From assembly GCA_003567255.1 (NCBI GenBank), contig PWZW01000164.1, forward strand, positions 1 to 8,561: a DNA stretch of 8,561 nt, in the 5' to 3' direction. Made by a program: the position numbers and the translations under genes. The notes under the pieces are model-generated. The model did not search any database. It was not told the DNA's origin and saw only the letters and a list, made by a program, of their open reading frames with translations. Origin of the DNA: Puniceicoccaceae bacterium (GTDB lineage Bacteria; Verrucomicrobiota; Verrucomicrobiia; Opitutales; Coraliomargaritaceae). Position 1 is the stretch's first letter. Each line of letters starts with the position of its first letter. This document shows, piece by piece, positions 1 to 6,828 of the stretch.

Positions 1-55
1 CCTCAAAAAACATAGATGACGGGAGTTCGCCCAGCACCTGCAGACCTTTGTGTAC

Positions 56-89
56 AAAAAAGCCCCCGGCAGGAAGACTGCCGGGGGCT
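56..89 (-). terminator. Rho-independent terminator of ppdK
   Basis: Positions 61-71 (AGCCCCCGGCA) pair perfectly with 79-89 (TGCCGGGGGCT), giving an 11-base-pair GC-rich stem around a 7-base loop. Read leftward, the stem is followed directly by a run of T residues (A residues at 56-60 on the + strand). It lies 38 bases beyond the ppdK stop codon. There is no T run on the other side, so it should act only on leftward transcription. Confidence 0.93.
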
Positions 90-127
90 GAGGGAGGTAA
101 GTTAATTCAAACCCGATCTGCGGAAGA

Positions 128-2941
128 CTACTTCTTCTTGCTTTTCGAGGCTTTTTTAGCCGGCTTGGCCTTGGCTGGTTTACCCTTGATCGCCGCCTGA
201 GCAGCCGCGAGGCGAGCGACAGGCACGCGGGTGGGTGAGCAGCTGACGTAGTCAAGCCCGACATTGTGGAAGAAGTTGATCGAGAACGGATCGCCTCCGT
301 GCTCCCCACAAATTCCCAATTTGATCCCCGGATGGGCACTGCGGCCTTTGGTCGCACCGATCTCGACAAGTTGTCCCACGCCCCGCGCATCAATGGATGC
401 GAAAGGGTTCTGCGGAAGGATGTCGATATCCTTGTACTTACCGAGGAAGGAGCCGGCATCGTCACGCGACATGCCCAGCCCGGTTTGGGTGAGGTCGTTC
501 GTGCCAAAGCTGAAGAAATCTGCGGTTTCCGCGATCTCATCAGCCGTCAGGGCTCCGCGTGGGATCTCGATCATAGTACCCACGAGGTAGTTGAACTTGA
601 CCTTTTTAGCCTCCATGACCTCTGCGGCGACGCGGTGGACGATCGCGGTTTGGTGCTTGAGTTCATCGGCAAAGCCGACCAGCGGGACCATGACCTCGGG
701 AATCACCTTGATTGGCTTCTTCAATGCGTAGCACTGAGCGGCTGCTTCAAAGATGGCACGGACCTGCATTTCGGTGATTTCCGGGTAGGAAATTCCCAAG
801 CGGCATCCGCGGTGTCCAAGCATAGGGTTGGACTCGTGAAGGGCCTTTACCCGGTTTGAAATCACATCCACCGGTACGTTGAGCGCGTTGGCCAACTCCC
901 GTTTGGAGGATTCATCGTTGGGCAGGAATTCGTGCAAGGGTGGATCGAGCAGGCGGATGGTGACGGGACGACCACCCATTGCCTTGAAGAGTCCGTTGAA
1001 ATCGCGGCGCTGGAAAGGCAGCAACTTCTTCAGTGCGGCACGACGCTCAGCCTCATCGGTCGCGAGGATCATTTGGCGCATGAAGTTGATGCGATCACCT
1101 TCAAAGAACATGTGCTCAGTACGGGTCAACCCAATGCCCTCGGCACCCAGATTTACTGCCATGGTGGCTTGTCCCGGGGTGTCCGCGTTGGTCCGCACAC
1201 CGAGTTTACGGTGCTTGTCGGCCCACTTCATGATTTGATCAAAAAGCTGGTAGGTATAGCTTTTCTCAGGCTTGAGCTTGCCGCTTAGGACTTGATCAAC
1301 TTCGGAGGGGGAGGTGGCCACCGCGCCTTCGAAGATCTCTCCGGTGGTGCCGTCGATAGAGATGGCATCCCCTTCCTTGAGGCGAATTTTGCCAGCGGTC
1401 AGGGTACGGCTCTTGTAGTCGATGACGATTTCAGACGCGCCACAGACGCAAACCTTATTCATCTGGCGGGCGACGAGGGCGGCGTGTGAACTGACGCCTC
1501 CGCGCGATGTCAAGATACCGTCGGCGGCGATCATGCCGCGGAGGTCTTCAGGAGTGGTTTCCACGCGGCAGAGTACGGCGTGTCCGCCCGCGTTGGAAAC
1601 TTCCTCGGCCATGGCCGCGGTGAAGCAAATCTTACCAGCGGCCGCACCGGGTCCAGCGGGGAGGCCAGTTCCGATAACTTTGGCTTTTTTCCGAGCCTTT
1701 TCGTCGAAAATCGCGACCAGCAAGGACGAGATAGAGTCTGCCGGAATTTTTAAAAGAGCGGTTTCCTGATTGATCAAGCGCTCCTTCACCAGTTCCGCAG
1801 CAATCCGTACCGCAGCGAGGCCGGTGCGTTTGCCATTGCGGGTCTGGAGCATGTAGAGAGTGCCGTTTTCCACGGTAAACTCGAAGTCCTGCATATCCTT
1901 GAAGTGCTTTTCAAGCTGCTTGCGGACCGTCTCCAGTTCGGCGTGTGCCTTTGGCATCTCTTCTTTGAGCAGGGCAATCGGCTTCGGTGTGCGGATTCCC
2001 GCAACAACGTCTTCCCCTTGCGCATTGATGAGGTATTCACCGTAGAAGACCTTCTCGCCATTGGCGGGGTCTCGGGTGAAGGCGACTCCTGTCGCGCAAT
2101 TATCCCCCATGTTTCCAAAGACCATGGCTTGCACATTAACCGCGGTGCCCCATTCCACGGGGATGTTGTACTTCTGGCGGTAGAGCGTGGCACGCTCGTT
2201 TTGCCAAGAGCTGAAGACCGCACCGACGGCGCCCCAGAGCTGTTCGTAGACGTTTTCCGGGAAAGCTGAGTTGGTGCGGGATTTAATCAAGGCTTTGAAA
2301 CGCTTGATCAGCTCTTGCAGATTTTCTGCGGTCAAGTCCGAGTCTTCCTCAACCTTGAGCTCCTTCTTAAGCTCGTCCATGACGTGGTCGAAAGGCTCGT
2401 GGTCATTTTCATCGCGCGGTTGGACACCCATGACGACGTCACCGTACATTTGGATAAAGCGACGGTAGCAGTCGTAAGCGAAGCGAGGGTTGCCGGATTG
2501 CTCGGCTAGAGCGATGACGGTCTTGTCATTCAAACCGAGGTTCAAAATGGTATCCATCATCCCTGGCATCGATTCTCTGGCACCTGAACGCACCGAGAGC
2601 AGGAGGGGGTTTTCTTTACCGCCAAAATCCTTCGACAGCTGTTTTTCCAAAGAAACCACCGCATCGGTGAGTTCCTGTTTCAGCGTCGTGGGGTAATTTT
2701 GCCCGTTTTTATAGTAATGAGTGCAGACCTCGGTGGTGATGGTGAAGCCGGGAGGTACGGGAAGTCCGATACGGGCCATCTCTGCGAGATTGGCTCCCTT
2801 TCCTCCGAGGAGGTTGCGCAAGCTGGATCCACCGTCGGTTCGTTTACCGAACTCGTAGATATACTTGATTGCGTTAGCTTTCACCTTGCGTGCACTGCTG
2901 CGCTTCGCGGTGGTTTTTTTTGCTTTCTTTTTCGTTGGCAT
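128..2941 (-). CDS. ppdK: pyruvate, phosphate dikinase
   Basis: Cytoplasmic enzyme that interconverts pyruvate + ATP + phosphate and PEP + AMP + pyrophosphate, linking glycolysis and gluconeogenesis. The 937 residues follow the family order. The N-terminal nucleotide-binding part has GGKGANLAEM (46-55) and SVRSGARESMPGMMDT (116-131). The central phosphohistidine domain has GGVSSHAALVAR (481-492), with His486 as the phosphocarrier. The C-terminal PEP/pyruvate barrel has RTEHMFF (607-613), GTNDLTQ (813-819) and ICGEHGGDP (877-885), with Cys878 as the likely acid/base residue. Usual length is about 870-900 residues. The excess is an N-terminal tail (about 1-24, 10 Lys/Arg) and a C-terminal tail (about 919-937, 10 Lys). 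The position before Ser-His, usually Thr in regulated plant enzymes, is Ser484. A weak TAGGT motif lies 8 bases before the ATG. The gene is followed by a strong terminator and preceded by a 188-base gap, so it is probably its own transcription unit. Confidence 0.97.
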   Translation of the reverse strand: MPTKKKAKKTTAKRSSARKVKANAIKYIYEFGKRTDGGSSLRNLLGGKGANLAEMARIGLPVPPGFTITTEVCTHYYKNGQNYPTTLKQELTDAVVSLEKQLSKDFGGKENPLLLSVRSGARESMPGMMDTILNLGLNDKTVIALAEQSGNPRFAYDCYRRFIQMYGDVVMGVQPRDENDHEPFDHVMDELKKELKVEEDSDLTAENLQELIKRFKALIKSRTNSAFPENVYEQLWGAVGAVFSSWQNERATLYRQKYNIPVEWGTAVNVQAMVFGNMGDNCATGVAFTRDPANGEKVFYGEYLINAQGEDVVAGIRTPKPIALLKEEMPKAHAELETVRKQLEKHFKDMQDFEFTVENGTLYMLQTRNGKRTGLAAVRIAAELVKERLINQETALLKIPADSISSLLVAIFDEKARKKAKVIGTGLPAGPGAAAGKICFTAAMAEEVSNAGGHAVLCRVETTPEDLRGMIAADGILTSRGGVSSHAALVARQMNKVCVCGASEIVIDYKSRTLTAGKIRLKEGDAISIDGTTGEIFEGAVATSPSEVDQVLSGKLKPEKSYTYQLFDQIMKWADKHRKLGVRTNADTPGQATMAVNLGAEGIGLTRTEHMFFEGDRINFMRQMILATDEAERRAALKKLLPFQRRDFNGLFKAMGGRPVTIRLLDPPLHEFLPNDESSKRELANALNVPVDVISNRVKALHESNPMLGHRGCRLGISYPEITEMQVRAIFEAAAQCYALKKPIKVIPEVMVPLVGFADELKHQTAIVHRVAAEVMEAKKVKFNYLVGTMIEIPRGALTADEIAETADFFSFGTNDLTQTGLGMSRDDAGSFLGKYKDIDILPQNPFASIDARGVGQLVEIGATKGRSAHPGIKLGICGEHGGDPFSINFFHNVGLDYVSCSPTRVPVARLAAAQAAIKGKPAKAKPAKKASKSKKK

Positions 2942-3129
2942 GGAAACGACCTATTGGATCGAGTGGGTTATTGTGACAGACCGTGGAAACGGGCTGAGGA
3001 TTAAAAACTTTGCAAGCAAAGCGTTTCCTTTCTCCCTGTCAACGGATTAGACGGAGGAGTGAGGTGGTTGCCTTGAATCTACTGCGTGGGTGGTGGTGTC
3101 TGGAGGTGGGTTGGCTTGACTGCGTTTGT
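2942..3129 (-). promoter_or_regulatory. candidate ppdK promoter with overlapping palindrome
   Basis: This is the 188-base gap between the uncharacterised gene and ppdK. Read leftward it contains a perfect -35 hexamer TTGACA (3042-3037). Seventeen bases further is only a poor -10 match (TTGCTT, 3019-3014). That -10 position lies inside an inverted repeat, CTTTGC-AA-GCAAAG (3008-3021), which could be an operator. An AT-rich patch with TTTAAT follows at about 3000-3005. The upstream half (3086-3114) is a run of short G tracts on the + strand. The -35 match is what I see; promoter function is inferred, and the weak -10 keeps confidence low. Confidence 0.35.
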
Positions 3130-3819
3130 TCAGCTGTCTCCCATTTGAGCTTTCAGCAGGGCTATGGCCTGTTCGACCAGTTCGCGCAGGGTGCAACCGG
3201 ACCGCGCGGTGAAGCGGATCGTACCTGGATCCATGAACAACTCGACTGCCCCCGGTGGGGGGAGGAGGCGCAGATGGCTGGCGTCCAGTGGATAGTCCAG
3301 AGCTTTTGCCATCGCCGGATTTTCTTCGATGCGATCAATCTCAGCTTCAATATCGATGGGAGTCGAGGCAGAGAGTGCAAGCGCATTGCAATGGCCCTCG
3401 AAGGCGGCAATAAAATCGGGGTGCAAAAAAGCATCCGGAGGACGGCATTTGGCCAGTTCCAGAGTCTGCCTGTAATGGTCTGCCTGCTCAGGGTGCTGCT
3501 CTATCCAAGCCCGCACCTCGCAGGCGGGGGTTTGCATCAGGATGCTCCCGCGGGTCTGGGTAAGCTGCATTTCGCTGCGCTTGTAAGCGAGATGCTGACG
3601 CAGGGAGCGGTGGAGCGCGGTGATTTGCTCAGTGACGATGCCGTCGCCAAGCTCGCGGACAAACTCATCCGCCCCCTCGGTGTGTTCAACCGGGACTTGA
3701 TGCCCATCCTTTTTTCTGAATCCGCTCAGGTCTTGTATGCGTCCGTCAATACACTTTGAAAGCGTTGCCTTGCTGAGAAGTTTCAGCAGTGCCTCGGGAA
3801 GATTTGGTGGATGGTCCAT
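3130..3819 (-). CDS. uncharacterised 229-residue protein
   Basis: I do not recognise this protein. It is 229 residues, apparently soluble, with no signal peptide or membrane segment. The first half is rich in charged residues (RKKDGH around 35-40, a stretch rich in Arg, His and Gln around 70-80). The second half has acidic helices (DIEAEIDRIEEN around 155-166), a proline-rich turn LPPPG, then a segment reading like beta-strand and helix (ELFMDPGTIRF, then LRELVEQAIALLKAQ). The open frame covers the whole interval and the composition looks protein-like, so it is probably real. It starts 24 bases after the stop of the MYG1-family gene and likely shares its transcript. No ribosome-binding site is visible close to the ATG; an AAGG sits too far upstream. 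A functional link to the hydrolase is only suggested by position. Confidence 0.72.
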   Translation of the reverse strand: MDHPPNLPEALLKLLSKATLSKCIDGRIQDLSGFRKKDGHQVPVEHTEGADEFVRELGDGIVTEQITALHRSLRQHLAYKRSEMQLTQTRGSILMQTPACEVRAWIEQHPEQADHYRQTLELAKCRPPDAFLHPDFIAAFEGHCNALALSASTPIDIEAEIDRIEENPAMAKALDYPLDASHLRLLPPPGAVELFMDPGTIRFTARSGCTLRELVEQAIALLKAQMGDS

Positions 3820-3843
3820 GAATGCGTCTTGCGGAAACCTTGC

Positions 3844-4740
3844 TCAGGCGGACGTTTTGTCGAGGGCTTTGGGTTGTTCTACCATGGCAGCGTTTAATAA
3901 CTCTCGCAAGCGGTGAACCTCGGTGGCAGAGGTCTTAGCCAGGAATCCGCTCGCATGGGTAAAGTGCACATCGTTTTCGTTGTCAATTCGGGTAAAATCG
4001 AAGCGTGGGTCATCGCGAAAGCGGGATAGCCCGTAGCCCTCGCTCCGCCGGTCCGGGTAAATGGTGGCCGCGATTGTCTCGGCCGAGTCCAGGCTTTCAA
4101 TATATCGGCCAAGGCCGAGCGTCGGGTCTTCCAGTTGAGCTTCGGAGCGGGGAAGGTACAAGACGTCAAACGGCCCATTCGGAGCGTCCACTCTCCAAAT
4201 TTCGCTTTGTTTGGAGAGATACTGCAGTTGGGTGCGGAGTCCCCGAAGGAAGCCCACAATGTCCTCTCCGACCAGTTTGAGCGTCTCCCATAAGAAGTCT
4301 CCTTCCGCGAGGGTCTCAACCTTTCCGAAAGCGCGGAGCAGTGCGCCGTCTATCGGAGAATTTAGTTTAGCCAAGGTTTGCCGATCAGTGCCAAGAAAGT
4401 TTGCCGTCACGTTCGGGCCGCGACAATCAAACCATTCCGCTGGCTCAATCCAATCAAGGAACTCGCGGGCATCCTGATAGAGCCCAAGCGCCTCAAGGAC
4501 GAGGGAAATTGAGCAGGTTGGGCTTTGTCCCTTCGCAAATTGATGGTGATCGTAGTTGTTCTTTTCAGGGTTATGGACGCCTCCCACATCAACCACACAA
4601 ATGGACGGATCTTCAAGATCTTCGGGTGTGGGATCACGTCGGAAAATCGGTGCGTTTTCCTCGGTGAGTAGGAGGGCACAGGCAAGGAGCTCGTCCTTGT
4701 GGGCACTTCCGGGATGGGTGATAATGCGTTTAAAATTCAT
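3844..4740 (-). CDS. MYG1/UPF0160-family metal-dependent hydrolase (putative exonuclease)
   Basis: A 298-residue protein of the MYG1 (UPF0160) family, related to the DHH phosphoesterases. Eukaryotic MYG1 is reported to be a 3'-5' RNA exonuclease; bacterial members are little studied. The diagnostic N-terminal metal-site motifs are present: THPGSAHKDEL (8-18), VVDVGG (49-54) and YDHHQ (63-67). The expected metal ligands are His9, His14, Asp16, Asp51, Asp64 and His65. A WFDCRGPN motif follows the linker, as in relatives. I chose the ATG at 4740 because the family begins just before THxGSxH. The frame stays open a further 47 codons to an ATG at 4881, but that stretch is low-complexity, lacks family similarity and runs into the end of the transporter gene. 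No clear ribosome-binding site precedes 4740. The gene lies 103 bases after the transporter gene and 24 bases before the unknown gene. Confidence 0.88.
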   Translation of the reverse strand: MNFKRIITHPGSAHKDELLACALLLTEENAPIFRRDPTPEDLEDPSICVVDVGGVHNPEKNNYDHHQFAKGQSPTCSISLVLEALGLYQDAREFLDWIEPAEWFDCRGPNVTANFLGTDRQTLAKLNSPIDGALLRAFGKVETLAEGDFLWETLKLVGEDIVGFLRGLRTQLQYLSKQSEIWRVDAPNGPFDVLYLPRSEAQLEDPTLGLGRYIESLDSAETIAATIYPDRRSEGYGLSRFRDDPRFDFTRIDNENDVHFTHASGFLAKTSATEVHRLRELLNAAMVEQPKALDKTSA

Positions 4741-4843
4741 AATCGCAAAGCATGGCAAAGCGTCTCTGAGGTCAAGCAAGCTTCCGTTGGGATGGCCAGG
4801 GGAGGTGCCGACCACCGACTCCGCGGGGTTTTCGGGGAAGGGA

Positions 4844-6208
4844 TCAATCCCGCTTCTCGGGCTGGCGAAGGGCGAGGGCAAGGACTAGCGGGATGACAAT
4901 CATCAACGCGCCGAGGGTGTAAGCAAAGGTGGATCCGTAGCGGAAAAAGATGAAGGCGGCGATGAGGGGGCCAATCGCCCGGGCCAAGGCTCCGGCGGAG
5001 CGAAAGACACCCAGACTTTCTCCCTGGGTTTGTTCGCTTGAGTACAGAGAGACCAAAGCACTCAGGGTGGGAGAGCAGAGCGCCACAGAACTCGCCATGA
5101 TCGCGAGGCCAATAAAGAAGAGGCTCAGCTGGTTGGCGCTGCCGAGCAAGAGAAGGGCGACGATGCCGCAGGCAAGCCCGGTGACTGCCAAGCGTTTTTC
5201 GCCTACGGGTCCGCTCAGTCGACGAACCAAGCCTCCTTGCACGACGATCAAAACAAAGCCGATGAAAACAAACATGAGCCCATTTTGGGCAGGCGAAAAG
5301 GCAAAGCGCTCAACCGCCAGAAAAGTGAGGGTAAATTCCATCCCACTAAAGGCGATCATGTAGAGCAGGTAAACGAGGTTGGTTCGTTTTAACTCCGGGC
5401 TGGGCAGGCGCAATAAGCGGAAAACGCCAAAGCGCTCAGCCAGTCCGGCCTTTGGCTGGACCGCCTTTTTCGCGGCGGCGGAAGCGCTCACCGACAGGGT
5501 TTCCTTAAAGCGACGATGGATCCAGAGCAAATTCACCAGCGCCAGCACAAAACTGATCATCGCAGGGACAGAAAAGGGGTTGATCCCGTAGTTTGTCAGC
5601 ACGGGCGCAAGCTCGGTTAAATTGATCAGCGAGGATAATCCGCCGATGGCCGGCCCGACCAAAAAGCCAAGACCAAAAGCAATGCCCACAACGGCTAGGC
5701 CTTTGGTGCGGTTCTCTCGTGAGGTGACGTCGGCTACGGCGGCCGTTGCCACCGAAAGGTTACCCCCCATTACCCCGGCGAGGATTCGGGATAAGATAAG
5801 GACCCAAAAGGACGCGGCAAAGATCCAGAGCAGGTAACTGAGCGCGATTCCGGCAACCGTAAGCAGGAGGATGGGACGGCGGCCGGTGCGATCGGAGATG
5901 GCTCCCCAAATCGGGGCGAAGATAAACTGGAGAATACTGTAGAGCGATCCGAGGATGCCGCCAAAAAGAACCGCCGTCATGAACCGCGGATCCTCCGCAC
6001 CTGCGCGCTCCGCGAAAGCAGTGAGCGGGGCGATCATTCGCCCAAGCAGGGACCCTTCGCCCCCGCCATCCGGAAGGTAGTAATCCAGCATCGCGGGAAA
6101 AAGCGGGAAGATGATGGAAAAGCCGACCAGATCCAGAAAGATGGTCAGGAAAACAATTCCAATCCTCCGGTCGCGAACCGGTTTGGGCGCTGCTACTGCA
6201 TCGGCCAT
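4844..6208 (-). CDS. major facilitator superfamily transporter, drug:H+ antiporter-1 type
   Basis: A 454-residue inner-membrane transporter with about 12 hydrophobic helices, resembling TetA-like and other DHA1 proteins. Helix 1 covers about 16-40 (FLTIFLDLVGFSIIFPLFP). Motif A is GAISDRTGRR (102-111) between helices 2 and 3. The antiporter motif C is in GIAFGLGFLVGPAIGG (175-190) in helix 5. A basic cytoplasmic loop lies near 231-275, between the two six-helix halves. The loop between helices 1 and 2 (about 43-75) is longer than usual. The substrate cannot be told from sequence; efflux of a small molecule by proton exchange is the default inference. The start overlaps the coaD stop by one base (TAATG), with no Shine-Dalgarno motif of its own, suggesting translation by re-initiation after coaD. 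A true tetracycline resistance role is not supported. Confidence 0.9.
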   Translation of the reverse strand: MADAVAAPKPVRDRRIGIVFLTIFLDLVGFSIIFPLFPAMLDYYLPDGGGEGSLLGRMIAPLTAFAERAGAEDPRFMTAVLFGGILGSLYSILQFIFAPIWGAISDRTGRRPILLLTVAGIALSYLLWIFAASFWVLILSRILAGVMGGNLSVATAAVADVTSRENRTKGLAVVGIAFGLGFLVGPAIGGLSSLINLTELAPVLTNYGINPFSVPAMISFVLALVNLLWIHRRFKETLSVSASAAAKKAVQPKAGLAERFGVFRLLRLPSPELKRTNLVYLLYMIAFSGMEFTLTFLAVERFAFSPAQNGLMFVFIGFVLIVVQGGLVRRLSGPVGEKRLAVTGLACGIVALLLLGSANQLSLFFIGLAIMASSVALCSPTLSALVSLYSSEQTQGESLGVFRSAGALARAIGPLIAAFIFFRYGSTFAYTLGALMIVIPLVLALALRQPEKRD

Positions 6209-6693
6209 TAGCGTGTATGCCCGAATTTTTTGCTCAGCGCCGCGTGAACATTGGCGGGGATGAGGCTCATCTCGCGGTCAGTATAGCGGAATACTTGCTT
6301 CACCAAATGTGAGCTGGTGAAAAAGTACTCTTCATTGGGCATGAGAAAAATTGTCTCAATTTTATCATCGAGATGCCGATTCATCTGAGCCATCTGAAAT
6401 TCGTATTCAAAATCCGAGACGGCGCGCAGCCCCCGGATCAGGGCAACGGCCTCGAGTTCTTCGGCCAGATCAACGATCAAGCCATCGAAGGGGCGGACGC
6501 TCACTTTTTCGAGCTTGGCGATATTTTCTTCGGCTAGTTCGATGCGTTCATCAATGGAAAACAAGGGAGCCTTGGATTGGTTGTCCGCGATGGCCACCAC
6601 CACATGATCAAAAATGTGGCAGGCCCGTCGGATTACGTCGAGATGGCCGTTGGTGATCGGATCGAAGGTTCCTGGATAAATTCCTGTTTTCAT
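6208..6693 (-). CDS. coaD: phosphopantetheine adenylyltransferase
   Basis: Cytoplasmic enzyme of the fourth step of coenzyme A synthesis, transferring AMP from ATP to 4'-phosphopantetheine to give dephospho-CoA. At 161 residues it has the usual length. The nucleotidyltransferase signature YPGTFDPITNGH (6-17) carries the T/HxGH motif, with His17 binding ATP phosphates. Lys41 matches the substrate-binding lysine, and RGLRAVSDFEYEFQMA (87-102) is the family hallmark. The final ATP motif, usually SSSxVK, reads TSSHLVK (126-132) here, so the third Ser is His. An AAGG (6702-6699) lies 5 bases before the ATG, a good ribosome-binding site. It is the first gene of a leftward run, divergent from pgsA, and its stop overlaps the start of the transporter gene. 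Confidence 0.97.
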   Translation of the reverse strand: MKTGIYPGTFDPITNGHLDVIRRACHIFDHVVVAIADNQSKAPLFSIDERIELAEENIAKLEKVSVRPFDGLIVDLAEELEAVALIRGLRAVSDFEYEFQMAQMNRHLDDKIETIFLMPNEEYFFTSSHLVKQVFRYTDREMSLIPANVHAALSKKFGHTR

Positions 6694-6828
6694 GTTGGCC
6701 TTGCTGATAGAGAAGAACTTGCTTTAGAAGTCCAATCCTAAAGTACATCCATCGATTTTGTTGGCCAGAAAGGCATCGGGTCAGTAGCCCTTCCAAAGTA
6801 AAACGTTTCTGCATTCTTTCTCTCAAAA
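6694..6828. other. divergent intergenic spacer between coaD and pgsA
   Basis: This 135-base spacer must hold the promoters of both the leftward coaD group and the rightward pgsA-pgpA pair. I see no convincing -35/-10 pair in either direction; TTGCTG and TTGCTT hexamers occur with poor -10 partners. A 7-base direct repeat GTTGGCC occurs at 6694-6700 and 6760-6766. The last part before pgsA is pyrimidine-rich and then A-rich, with no Shine-Dalgarno motif. Confidence 0.5.

Noticed and set aside
266..859. 197-codon and other + strand frames inside ppdK
   Set aside because: They are antisense to a clear full-length PPDK and show no family features or credible starts.
3010..3759. 249-codon + strand frame opposite the uncharacterised gene
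   Set aside because: It is longer than the - strand frame (229 codons), so I compared both. The + frame has Cys/Trp-rich, irregular composition and extends back over the ppdK promoter region. The - frame has balanced helical segments and fits the leftward gene spacing. Some doubt remains.
4741..4881. 47-codon N-terminal extension of the MYG1-family gene
   Set aside because: The family begins just before the THxGSxH motif. The extension is Pro/Ser/Gly-rich and overlaps the end of the transporter gene. The 4741-4843 gap shows no promoter or terminator I can support.
4844..6208. tetracycline resistance gene
   Set aside because: Motifs A and C are shared by many DHA1 transporters; nothing specific to TetA substrate recognition can be shown from sequence alone.
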